A stretch of DNA of 16,788 bases from Desulfuromonadaceae bacterium (lineage in GTDB: Bacteria; Desulfobacterota; Desulfuromonadia; Desulfuromonadales; Desulfuromonadaceae): contig JAMOOS010000068.1 of the NCBI GenBank assembly GCA_027065245.1, forward strand, positions 1 to 16,788, given 5' to 3'. Positions 1 through 7,147 of the stretch are shown here, in pieces. Under the pieces are notes generated by a model. The model was not told the origin of the DNA and made no database searches. It was given only the letters and a program-made list of their open reading frames with translations. Position 1 is the first letter of the stretch. Every line of letters starts with the position of its first letter. Position numbers and translations under genes: made by a program.

Positions 1-1513
1 TCGCCACACTCATGGCAGCGCAAGATTTGCTCAGATAGTCCACCAGCAGGCGTACGCCGCAGCCGCTGGCGCCAACGGGGTAGCCGGGGCGGCCTTTTTC
101 CTCCCAGGCGGTGCCGGCGATATCCAGGTGGGCCCAGCTGTGTTCGGCGGTGAACTCTTGTAGAAAAGCGGCGGCGGTGATGGTTCCGGCGGGGCGGCCA
201 CCGATATTCTTGAGGTCGGCGGCGCTGCTTTTGAGCTGGTCGCGGTATTCTTTGAACAGCGGCAGCGGCCACAGTCGCTCACCTGTTGCTTCGCCGGCGG
301 CGCGCAGCTTGGCCAGCAGTTGCTCGTCGCTGCCGAGAACGGCGCTGGCGTGATGCCCCAGGGCGATAATGCAGGCGCCGGTGAGGGTGGCGATGTCGAT
401 GATGTGGCGTGGCTGGCGGCGTGCCACCCAGCTGATGGCGTCGGCAAGGATCAGTCGGCCTTCGGCGTCGGTGTTGAGAATTTCTATGCTCTTGCCGTTG
501 AGGGCGGTAACTATATCGCCGGGGCGGCTGGCGTGGGCCGAGGGCATGTTTTCCACCGCCGGAATTACGCCGACGATGTTAACCGGCAGCCGCAGCCGCG
601 CGCAGGCCACCAGCGTGGCGATAACTGCTGCGCCCCCCGCCATATCCATCTTCATCTGATCCATGCCCTCGCCAGGCTTCAATGAGATGCCGCCGCTGTC
701 GAAGGTGACGCCTTTGCCTACCAGGGCTATGGGGGGCGTGTCGTCACTGCCGCCGCGATATTCCAGTTCGATGAGACGCGGCGGGTTATCGCTGCCCCGC
801 GCTACCGCCAGCAGGGCGTTGAAGCCGTGGCGGCGCAGTTGTTCCTCGCCCATGATATTACAACTCAAGCCGTGGCAATCGCGGGCGGCTTCCCAGGCGA
901 TCTGGGCAAGAAACTGCGGATTTTTCACGTTGCCCGGTTCATTGACCAAATCGCGTGCCAGCCATACGGCGGCGGTGATGGTACGGCGGCGTTCCATCTG
1001 TTGGCGTAGCGCGTCCAGTTCGTCGGCGTTTGCGCCGCACAGCAGGCAGTGGCGCACCGGCGCGCTGGTGTCGGCGCTGTTTTTGTAGCGCTCAAAGCGG
1101 TAGCATTCCAACAGGGCGGCGTCGAGAAGCAAGTCGCCGAGCTGAGCTTGTTCCATGGCGGGGAAGCGGCTTAGATCAAAGGCGAAACTGGTCAGTTTGC
1201 GCTGGCGTAATTGCTGAACCGCCGTGGCCGCGGCAGTGCGCAAAGCGGTGGTGTCGGCGCTATCGCCCAGGCCGAGCAGCAGCAGCCGCGGGCTGTTTTT
1301 TGCGTCGCCATGCAGCAGCAACGTCTGGCCGCTGGCACCGTTGAACTCGCCGCTGTCACCAATCTGCGCGGCAGTGGCGCCTGTGCACCACGGCTGCAGG
1401 TCAAATCCGGCTTTCCAGTCGGCTGTGGTGCAGGCGGCAATTATGCATTCCACCGGTTGTTCCAGGGTGGTATGGCAGGAAGTATCTATATCGAGGCTCA
1501 TGATGGCGCGCAT
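1..1513 (-). CDS. pepA: Leucyl aminopeptidase (M17 family), 3' end cut by window edge
   Basis: Cytosolic di-zinc/manganese aminopeptidase that releases N-terminal residues in peptide turnover. Counted from the ATG at 1513, the family motifs are all present: GKGVTFDSGG with K267 and D272, K279, D290, and the M17 signature NTDAEGRL with D349, E351 and R353. Each sits three residues before its E. coli PepA counterpart (K270, D275, K282, D293, D352, E354, R356), so the metal and catalytic sets are intact. The frame stays open to base 2 (504 codons, no stop), slightly longer than E. coli PepA (503 aa), so only a short tail is missing. The start at 1513 has AAGGA about 10 nt upstream; a second in-frame ATG at 1501 is possible. 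It follows prfC after 13 nt, so the two are probably cotranscribed. Family assignment is secure; its coupling to prfC is inferred from spacing only. Confidence 0.95.
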   Translation of the reverse strand, partial: MRAIMSLDIDTSCHTTLEQPVECIIAACTTADWKAGFDLQPWCTGATAAQIGDSGEFNGASGQTLLLHGDAKNSPRLLLLGLGDSADTTALRTAAATAVQQLRQRKLTSFAFDLSRFPAMEQAQLGDLLLDAALLECYRFERYKNSADTSAPVRHCLLCGANADELDALRQQMERRRTITAAVWLARDLVNEPGNVKNPQFLAQIAWEAARDCHGLSCNIMGEEQLRRHGFNALLAVARGSDNPPRLIELEYRGGSDDTPPIALVGKGVTFDSGGISLKPGEGMDQMKMDMAGGAAVIATLVACARLRLPVNIVGVIPAVENMPSAHASRPGDIVTALNGKSIEILNTDAEGRLILADAISWVARRQPRHIIDIATLTGACIIALGHHASAVLGSDEQLLAKLRAAGEATGERLWPLPLFKEYRDQLKSSAADLKNIGGRPAGTITAAAFLQEFTAEHSWAHLDIAGTAWEEKGRPGYPVGASGCGVRLLVDYLSKSCAAMSVA

Positions 1514-1526
1514 GGTTGATTAATCC

Positions 1527-3113
1527 TTAACAGTGTTCGCGGGTTTTGTGGAAAGTAATATCGGGCCATTGTTCCATGGTGTGTTGCAGACGCCACTCGT
1601 TAACGGCGAGAAAGGCCAGATTTCCTTCGGCGTCGTTGGCCAGTTGCAGCTGGTTTTTGCGCGTGAAATCCTCCAGCAATTTTTTGTCGGCGCAATCTAT
1701 CCAGCGGGCGGTGGCGTAGTCGACGGTTTCGTATACCGCGTCCACACTGTATTCAGCGCGCAGCCGTGCCATGATAACGTCGAACTGCAGCACACCCACG
1801 GCACCGAGGATATACTCGCTGCCGCTCAAGGGCCGGAACAGTTGCACGGCGCCTTCTTCGGCCAGTTGAGTAAGCCCTTTATCCAGTTGCTTGGTTTTCA
1901 GCGGGTTTTTAAGGCGTACGCGGCGAAAATGCTCCGGGGCGAAACTGGGGATGCCGGTGAATTTTAGTGGCTCTTTGCTGGTGAAGGTATCGCCTATTTT
2001 AATGGTGCCGTGGTTGTGGATGCCGATGATGTCACCGGCGTAGGCCTCCTCCACGTGGCTGCGGTTCTGCGCCATGAAGATGGTGGCGTTGGCTACGGTA
2101 ATCTCTTTGCCGATGCGGTGATGGCGCATTTTCATGCCGCGTTCAAAACGCCCGGAGCAGATGCGTAAAAAGGCGATACGGTCGCGGTGTGCCGGATCCA
2201 TGTTGGCCTGAATTTTAAAGACAAAACCGCTGAACTCTTTTTCGTAGGGGGAAACCTCGCGCGTGGTGGTGGGACGCGGAATCGGTGCCGGTGCCAGCTC
2301 GACAAAGGCGTCGAGCATCTCCTGGACGCCGAAATTGTTGATGGCGCTGCCGAAAAATACCGGCGTCTGGCTGCCGCGCAGATATTCCTCCACGTCAAAG
2401 GGGTTGGCGGCGCCTTCTAGCAGTTCTATATCTTCACGCAACTCGTCGGCCTGATCGCCCAGCAGCTCGTCCAGGCGCGGATCGGCCAGATTGTCGATGA
2501 CGATTCCGGCGTTGACGCGGGTGTTGTCACCGGCGCTGAACAGGTGCAGCTGCTTGCGGTACAGGTTGTAGGTGCCCTTAAAACGCTTGCCCATGCCGAT
2601 GGGCCACGACAGCGGCGCGCATTCGATCTGCAGTGTTTCCTCGATATCGCCGAGAATATCCAGCGGCGCCAGCCCTTCGCGATCAAGTTTGTTGACAAAG
2701 GTGATGATGGGGGTGTTGCGCATGCGGCACACTTCCATCAGCTTGCGTGTCTGGGTTTCCACCCCTTTGGCGCTGTCGATCACCATCAGGGCGCTGTCCA
2801 CGGCGGTAAGGACGCGGTAGGTGTCTTCGGAAAAATCCTGGTGACCGGGGGTGTCGAGCAGATTGATCTCGTAGTCGCGGTAGTCAAACTTCATCACCGA
2901 CGAGGTTACCGAGATGCCGCGTTCCTGCTCCATGGCCATCCAGTCGCTGGTGGCGTGGCGCGATGCCTTGCGCGCCTTGACCGCGCCCGCCATTTGAATG
3001 GCACCGCCGAACAGGAGCAATTTTTCGGTGAGGGTGGTTTTACCGGCGTCGGGGTGGCTGATGATGCCGAAGGTGCGGCGTCTGTCTACCTGCTGCTGAA
3101 AATGCTTTTCCAT
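1527..3113 (-). CDS. prfC: Peptide chain release factor 3 (translational GTPase)
   Basis: RF3 is a ribosome-dependent GTPase that recycles RF1/RF2 after peptide release. The 528-aa length matches the family (E. coli 529). The N-terminal G domain shows G1 (SHPDAGKT, about residues 19-26), the G2-region ERGISV (64-69), G3 DTPGH (87-91) and G4 NKLD (141-144). The motif form SHPDAGKTT with the long switch region before ERGISV is typical of RF3 rather than EF-G. Domain II/III sequence follows to the C-terminus. The ATG at 3113 gives the normal RF3 N-terminus, but no clear Shine-Dalgarno sequence is visible in front of it. The gene lies 30 nt after the stop of the HemY-type oxidase gene, so translation may depend on upstream coupling. 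pepA follows after 13 nt. Confidence 0.96.
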   Translation of the reverse strand: MEKHFQQQVDRRRTFGIISHPDAGKTTLTEKLLLFGGAIQMAGAVKARKASRHATSDWMAMEQERGISVTSSVMKFDYRDYEINLLDTPGHQDFSEDTYRVLTAVDSALMVIDSAKGVETQTRKLMEVCRMRNTPIITFVNKLDREGLAPLDILGDIEETLQIECAPLSWPIGMGKRFKGTYNLYRKQLHLFSAGDNTRVNAGIVIDNLADPRLDELLGDQADELREDIELLEGAANPFDVEEYLRGSQTPVFFGSAINNFGVQEMLDAFVELAPAPIPRPTTTREVSPYEKEFSGFVFKIQANMDPAHRDRIAFLRICSGRFERGMKMRHHRIGKEITVANATIFMAQNRSHVEEAYAGDIIGIHNHGTIKIGDTFTSKEPLKFTGIPSFAPEHFRRVRLKNPLKTKQLDKGLTQLAEEGAVQLFRPLSGSEYILGAVGVLQFDVIMARLRAEYSVDAVYETVDYATARWIDCADKKLLEDFTRKNQLQLANDAEGNLAFLAVNEWRLQHTMEQWPDITFHKTREHC

Positions 3114-3143
3114 GGAATGAATGATTGCCGTTTCGTTGATGTG

Positions 3144-4538
3144 TTAATTGTAGATGAATTTAAGGGCCTGTGCCGCTGTCGCTTCGGCATTGGCCACGCA
3201 GTCGTTGAGACCAATGCCGTCAAAGGCGTTGCCGGTCAAAAACAGTCCCGGCATCTGACGCAGCTCGTCGCGCAGTTGGCGTACCAGGGCGGCATGGCCG
3301 TAGATGTATTGCGGGATGGCGCGCTGATGGCGGAAGATGCGGCAGAATTCCGGTTCGATCTCTATGCCCATTATCCGTTTCAGATCTGCCTGTACCAGCA
3401 CCCGAATTTGCTCATCGGTGCAGGAGGCGGCCCTGGGGTTGGTGGCGCCGCCGTGCATGGAGCGCAGCAGCACTTTGCCGTCCGGGGCGCGGTGGGGAAA
3501 GATGCTGGAATCCCACAGCGTGCCGAGAACCGAACAGCCCTGAGAGCGTGGAATGAGATAGCCGAAGCCGTTGAGGTCGCATTCCAGCTTGGCGGCGTCG
3601 TAACCAAAACACACCACGTTGAGAGGCGCGTAGGGGATGGTGCGCAGCAGTTTAGCCGCCGTTGGTGTTATTCTGTCGAGCATTTTCGCCAGCGCGTCGG
3701 CGGGGGCGGCGTTGATGACAACATCGGTGTCGATTTGACTGCCGTCGCTCAGTTCAAGTACAAAATGATCATAATATTCGATGCTTTCCACGCCGAGGCC
3801 GGTGCGGATGGGCGCGCGCAGATTGTCGCTCAGGGCGCGGGTAAGCTCCTCGATACCGCCGTCAAACGAGGTGAGCACGCCGCCCGGCCCGGCGGCGCTG
3901 GCCACCTGCTCTCCAGCGGCGCGCCGCTGGCGTTTTTGTTTAGCCAGCTTCAGCATCGCCTTGAGCAGACCGCCGTATTCCCGTTCCAGTTCGGCAATGC
4001 GTGGAAAGCAGCTTTGCAGGCTCATGGTTTCCGGATCGCCGGCAAAAATCCCCCCAGCCATGGGTGCGATAAGCTTGTCCAGCGCCTCGGCACCCAACCG
4101 GCGCCGGGCAAACTCAGCCAAGGTTTCGTCGCTGTCATCCTGTTTGGCTTTGATAAAAAATTCCGCCACCAGTCGCGCTTTGCCGCGTGCGCTCAACAGT
4201 CTGGAAAGGAGAAATTCAGCGCCGTTTTCCGGCAGCTTGTGCAGGGCGTTGTCGCAAAAAACAAAACGTTTGCGGGCGTTGTCGCTGGAGCGCAGCAGCT
4301 TGTTGCCAATGGCCAATTTTTTGCACAACTGCAGCGTTGCCGGTTTGTTGTCGAGAAAACCGTTCGGTCCCCATTCACACAGATAACCGTTTTCCAAACG
4401 ACTCCATATTTTGCCGCCGCAGCGCGGCTGACGCTCGATAACAGTTATCTCCAGCTCTGCGCCACCGGCGCTGTTTTCCAGTGCGTAGGCGGTGGCCAAC
4501 CCGGAGATTCCGGCGCCGATGATGGTGACACGTGTCAT
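3144..4538 (-). CDS. hemY: HemY-type FAD protoporphyrinogen/coproporphyrinogen oxidase
   Basis: FAD-dependent oxidase of late heme synthesis. It oxidises protoporphyrinogen IX to protoporphyrin IX or, in the CgoX subgroup, coproporphyrinogen III to coproporphyrin III. The 464-aa product begins with a dinucleotide-binding loop (GAGISG, residues 8-13), then IERQPRCGGK near 34-43 and EWGPNG near 55-60, has the GDPE-containing middle region of the family, and ends with the FAD-binding segment LTGNAFDGIGLND near 434-446. I chose the ATG at 4538 because it starts directly before the Rossmann fold and is preceded by GGAGG; the frame is open upstream to 4583, but those 15 residues are not family-like. 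It heads the hemY-prfC-pepA run and diverges from dnaJ. The sequence alone does not tell the proto- from the copro-specific type. Members often use O2, which is notable if the host is an anaerobe. It is not the flavodoxin-like HemG. Confidence 0.9.
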   Translation of the reverse strand: MTRVTIIGAGISGLATAYALENSAGGAELEITVIERQPRCGGKIWSRLENGYLCEWGPNGFLDNKPATLQLCKKLAIGNKLLRSSDNARKRFVFCDNALHKLPENGAEFLLSRLLSARGKARLVAEFFIKAKQDDSDETLAEFARRRLGAEALDKLIAPMAGGIFAGDPETMSLQSCFPRIAELEREYGGLLKAMLKLAKQKRQRRAAGEQVASAAGPGGVLTSFDGGIEELTRALSDNLRAPIRTGLGVESIEYYDHFVLELSDGSQIDTDVVINAAPADALAKMLDRITPTAAKLLRTIPYAPLNVVCFGYDAAKLECDLNGFGYLIPRSQGCSVLGTLWDSSIFPHRAPDGKVLLRSMHGGATNPRAASCTDEQIRVLVQADLKRIMGIEIEPEFCRIFRHQRAIPQYIYGHAALVRQLRDELRQMPGLFLTGNAFDGIGLNDCVANAEATAAQALKFIYN

Positions 4539-4629
4539 GACTTTTCCCCCTCCATGCGGATAAATGGCCCAGCAACACGGCACTATACATCATCAGCCGT
4601 TCAAATGTCCATCAACCGTGCCCTATACC

Positions 4630-4658
4630 TTGACCTTGGCGGTTGGCGTACCTATATT
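4630..4658 (+). promoter_or_regulatory. Predicted sigma70-like promoter for the DnaJ-type gene
   Basis: TTGACC at 4630-4635 and TATATT at 4653-4658 are separated by exactly 17 nt, in the 214-nt divergent spacer between hemY and the DnaJ-type gene. Transcription would start about 85-90 nt before the ATG at 4753. No CIRCE element or other heat-shock operator was seen. No comparably good promoter was found for hemY on the other strand. Confidence 0.5.
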
Positions 4659-4752
4659 AAGGCACGCCTGCCGTGGCATTACCGTCCGCGGCAACTTTAT
4701 ATATGATGCGGTGAACGCGGTGCGTTGATTCCGCAAAGGGAGTGGACAGACG

Positions 4753-5685
4753 ATGGCAGAAAACTACTACGATATTCTCGGCGTCGACAAAACGGCGACC
4801 GATGCAGAAATAAAGAAAGCCTATCGCAAACTGGCGGTAAAATATCATCCCGATAAAAACCCCGGCGACAAGCAGGCTGAAGAGCGGTTCAAAAAGGTGA
4901 GCGAAGCCTACGCGGTGCTGAGCGATCCGGAAAAGAAACAGCAGTACGATCAATTTGGCGAAAGCGGTTTCCATCAGCGCTATTCGCAGGAGGATATCTT
5001 CCGTGGCGCCGATATGGGCGATATCTTCAAGGAGTTCGGCTTCGGCGGCGATATCTTCAGCCAGTTGTTCGGTAACGCTGGCGGTGCCGGTTGCGGCAGC
5101 CGTGGCTGCTACGGCGGCGGTTCGCCATTTCAGCAGCCGTTTGGGCAGCAACGCCAGCAGCCGGTCAAAGGACGCGACTATGTGATGCAGCTCAACATAC
5201 CGCTGCGTCAGGCGGTGCTTGGCGGCGAACGCCCGCTGAGTTTCCGCCACGAAGGGGGCAGTGAAACGCTGCAGGTGCGCATACCGGCGGGGGTGGAAAG
5301 CGGTAAAAAACTGCGCATTGCCGGCAAAGGCGCAGCCAGCCCCAACGGCGGTCCCAACGGCGACCTGTTGCTGGAGATCACCGTCGATCCCGATCCGGTG
5401 TTCCGCCGTGAAGGCAACGATCTGCACGTGCAGGTGCGCGTACCCTACACCACCGCCTGCCTTGGCGGCAGCGCCACCGTGCCCACCATGGAAGGAGATA
5501 AGCGGATAAAAGTGCCCGCTGGTACCGGCAACGGCAGTAAAATCCGCCTGCGCGGCCACGGCGTACCCGCCCACGGCAAACACCCCAAGGGCGATCTCTA
5601 CGCCCAGATCATGGTAGAAGTACCCAAAAACTTAAGCGCCAAACAAAAAGAACTGCTGGAACAACTGCGCGAACACGGCCTGTAA
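4753..5685 (+). CDS. DnaJ/CbpA-type Hsp40 co-chaperone without zinc finger
   Basis: J-domain co-chaperone that stimulates DnaK ATPase and delivers substrates. The 310-aa product has a complete J domain (about 4-68) with HPD at 32-34, a G/F-rich linker (about 95-135), and the two beta-rich DnaJ C-terminal domains (about 140-295), with GKKLRIAGKG and GSKIRLRGHG as the paired repeats. The four CxxCxGxG repeats of class A DnaJ are absent, so this is a class B (CbpA/DnaJ2-like) protein of normal length. Oddly, the linker holds a C-x4-C pair (C114, C119). GGGAG lies about 11 nt before the ATG. A promoter is predicted at 4630-4658, and a terminator hairpin begins inside the last codons. It is the only plus-strand gene between two minus-strand groups. 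The exact subtype name is uncertain, so no symbol is given. Confidence 0.92.
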   Translation: MAENYYDILGVDKTATDAEIKKAYRKLAVKYHPDKNPGDKQAEERFKKVSEAYAVLSDPEKKQQYDQFGESGFHQRYSQEDIFRGADMGDIFKEFGFGGDIFSQLFGNAGGAGCGSRGCYGGGSPFQQPFGQQRQQPVKGRDYVMQLNIPLRQAVLGGERPLSFRHEGGSETLQVRIPAGVESGKKLRIAGKGAASPNGGPNGDLLLEITVDPDPVFRREGNDLHVQVRVPYTTACLGGSATVPTMEGDKRIKVPAGTGNGSKIRLRGHGVPAHGKHPKGDLYAQIMVEVPKNLSAKQKELLEQLREHGL

Positions 5686-5710
5686 CGGGCCGTGTTTATG
5701 TGGTTTCTTT
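5672..5710 (+). terminator. Rho-independent terminator of the DnaJ-type gene
   Basis: AACACGGCC (5672-5680) and GGCCGTGTT (5688-5696) form a perfect 9-bp stem with a 7-nt loop. A U-rich stretch follows (TTATGTGGTTTCTTTTG). The left arm encodes the last residues and the stop codon lies in the loop, so termination overlaps the end of the gene. On the minus strand there is no U-tract after the hairpin, so the plus orientation is preferred. Confidence 0.75.
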
Positions 5711-5963
5711 TGTTGACCTCCACGGCGTTTTCGCCGGCGATGTGTTTGATGGGCAGCAGATAAGCGCTACCTACGGCCATTTCTTTGCCGATGAGGTGGC
5801 GGATAAACTGACTCATGAAAGCGGCGATGCAACTGGTTCTATCTTCAGTGGAGTTACAAGGTGAGGCTGGACTATTTTCTGATAAACACCGACCGCCTTT
5901 TGTCTGGTACCGGAGTCCGCCGCTGTCAAGTAGCGGGCTCCGGTACAGATGGAGAGTATGTCA
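5700..5963. other. Spacer between convergent genes; weak coding-like remnant and one hairpin
   Basis: No gene can be supported here. On the minus strand, codons from an ATG at 5816 down to about 5697 have codon choices like those of the neighbouring genes, but there is no ribosome binding site, and continuing the frame to its stop at 5598 runs antisense through the dnaJ 3' end. On the plus strand, a GTG at 5861 has GGAG 7 nt upstream, but that frame soon runs antisense into the hydrolase gene. I read this as degraded sequence or chance. The hairpin at 5907-5946 is listed separately. Confidence 0.35.
5907..5946. repeat. Strong 14-bp inverted repeat downstream of the MBL hydrolase gene
   Basis: GTACCGGAGTCCGC (5907-5920) and GCGGGCTCCGGTAC (5933-5946) pair over 14 positions with a single mismatch (a G-U wobble in RNA) around a 12-nt loop. 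It starts 17 nt beyond the stop of the minus-strand hydrolase gene at 5964, where a terminator would be expected. No U-tract follows on either strand, so it may be a U-less terminator, an mRNA 3'-end stabiliser, or one copy of a dispersed repeat. I cannot tell which from one window. Confidence 0.6.
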
Positions 5964-6800
5964 TCAAGTTGTCAAAACGGTGCCGGCGTTGGCAAAGAAA
6001 AAGCGCTCTCCCAGGCGGTTGGCCAGCCGGGCGGCTTTTTGCAGGCCGGTACAGTGGGAAACACCGACTTTAGCAATCTCAAAACGGTCGAAGATTTGCA
6101 GGGTTTTTTCAAATTGCTCGTCGTCGGCAAAGCCTAGGTGGGTGCCGCCAACCACGGCATGGATGTTTTTGCCGGGGAAATTGTCTACCACGTATTCGAT
6201 AATATTTACCAGTCCGGCATGAGCGCAACCGAGGACAATGATCAGTCCCAACGGCGTTTCAACCACCATCGACAGGTCGTCGGGCAGCGGATCTGGTTGC
6301 AGAATCTGACCGTTGGCACCGACGGCAGTCTGCTGACTATCGCCCTTTTCGAAATCGTTGTTTCTGGGTATCTCGCCGGTAAGATAAACTCCGCGGCCTA
6401 CTTCGCGCAGTTCGCGCTGTAACTTGAAATTTGCCCCGATGGATTCCAGATAGTCTCGCTTCCACGCGATGCCGACATAGCGTTGCCGTCCTTCAACGTT
6501 CCAGTAACGGTCAGCAAAAATACCCGGATGGGCGTAGATGTCCACTTCACTGTTGCATTCCAGTACCTGCTCCAGCCCGCCGGTGTGGTCATAGTGGCCA
6601 TGGCTGAGCATCAACGCCTTGATGTCGGCCAGATTTTTGCCAAGAACGCGTGCGTTATTGATAATGGTATTGCCCTGGCCGGTGTCAAACAGATAGTTGC
6701 CCTGGGGTGTTTCCAGATAACAGGCAAAGCCGTGTTCACCCAGTACACCAAACGGTCGCGCGACACTGTTTTCGCATAAAATTGTCAAATTGATAGCCAT
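5964..6800 (-). CDS. MBL-fold metallo-hydrolase, COG1237 / dihydropterin synthase-like group
   Basis: The 278-aa soluble protein has a metallo-beta-lactamase fold, probably cytoplasmic because no signal peptide is visible. The metal-site motif SHGHYDHTGG has H67, H69, D71 and H72. Further ligand candidates are H194 in GCAHAG, H221 in GGTHL and H249 in SHCTG. The combination SHGHYDHTGG...GCAHAG...GGTHL is characteristic of the COG1237 group, annotated after archaeal enzymes making the ribofuranosyl-aminobenzene phosphate intermediate of methanopterin. In bacteria the substrate is generally unknown and I do not assign one. The ATG at 6800 has GGGAGGG just upstream. A good -10 (TATAAT) lies 45-50 nt before the start. 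The gene appears monocistronic, convergent with dnaJ and divergent from the lipoprotein gene. Confidence 0.88.
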   Translation of the reverse strand: MAINLTILCENSVARPFGVLGEHGFACYLETPQGNYLFDTGQGNTIINNARVLGKNLADIKALMLSHGHYDHTGGLEQVLECNSEVDIYAHPGIFADRYWNVEGRQRYVGIAWKRDYLESIGANFKLQRELREVGRGVYLTGEIPRNNDFEKGDSQQTAVGANGQILQPDPLPDDLSMVVETPLGLIIVLGCAHAGLVNIIEYVVDNFPGKNIHAVVGGTHLGFADDEQFEKTLQIFDRFEIAKVGVSHCTGLQKAARLANRLGERFFFANAGTVLTT

Positions 6801-6844
6801 GATTCCCTCCCGGTAAAATTAGGTGGTGGCGCAACGTTTCTGCC

Positions 6845-6874
6845 ATTATACTATTCCTTTATTGGCTTTATCAC
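6845..6874 (-). promoter_or_regulatory. Predicted sigma70-like promoter for the MBL hydrolase
   Basis: Read on the minus strand, GTGATA (6874-6869) and a perfect TATAAT (6850-6845) are separated by 18 nt, with the -10 box about 45 nt before the hydrolase ATG at 6800. The -35 box matches the consensus at four of six positions. Confidence 0.45.
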
Positions 6875-7147
6875 TACAAAATCGCCTGCCGTGTGGCAAG
6901 GCAGTGACTGAGATACCGGCAGAGAGCACGATCTGTTGCCGGTTTGCCTGTGGAGGAGTTGCGTTATAGTTTTGAGGAGGGGGCTGGTGGTGAGCGAATG
7001 CGAGTATATCGGAGTCCACAGCTGGTCGGTATAATCAGCACAGCCGTTTTTTTACATACGAACTTGAAGCATTTGAATTTATTCAGTAGAGTCGCCATAT
7101 GAGGCTGATGGTTGTGTCATTGCATGCGGGGACCGGAGGGGAAAAAG
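6875..7147. other. Divergent intergenic region upstream of the lipoprotein gene
   Basis: The full spacer from 6801 to 7147 is 347 nt between divergent genes. Beyond the hydrolase promoter it holds an imperfect hairpin (ACCGGCA 6915-6921 with TGCCGGT 6937-6943) and a perfect plus-strand TATAAT at 7030-7035 that lacks a recognisable -35 box but could drive the lipoprotein gene with a 5' UTR of roughly 105 nt. A 14-codon frame from the GTG at 6990 has a purine-rich Shine-Dalgarno-like stretch (GAGGAGGGGG) before it, but nothing else supports it as a gene. No RNA gene or riboswitch is recognisable. Confidence 0.35.

Noticed and set aside
2544..4706. Very long plus-strand open frame (about 720 codons) antisense to prfC and hemY
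   Set aside because: It lies opposite two genes with intact family motifs, has no ribosome binding site or recognisable domain, and long antisense frames are expected in GC-rich coding DNA.
4657..5583. Minus-strand open frame of about 308 codons opposite the DnaJ-type gene
   Set aside because: The plus strand encodes an intact J domain and C-terminal domains with promoter and terminator; the antisense frame has none of these.
6990..7034. 14-codon leader-peptide-like frame starting with GTG after a purine-rich stretch
   Set aside because: It is too short to judge, there is no attenuator hairpin coupled to it, and no run of a single amino-acid codon that would point to leader regulation.
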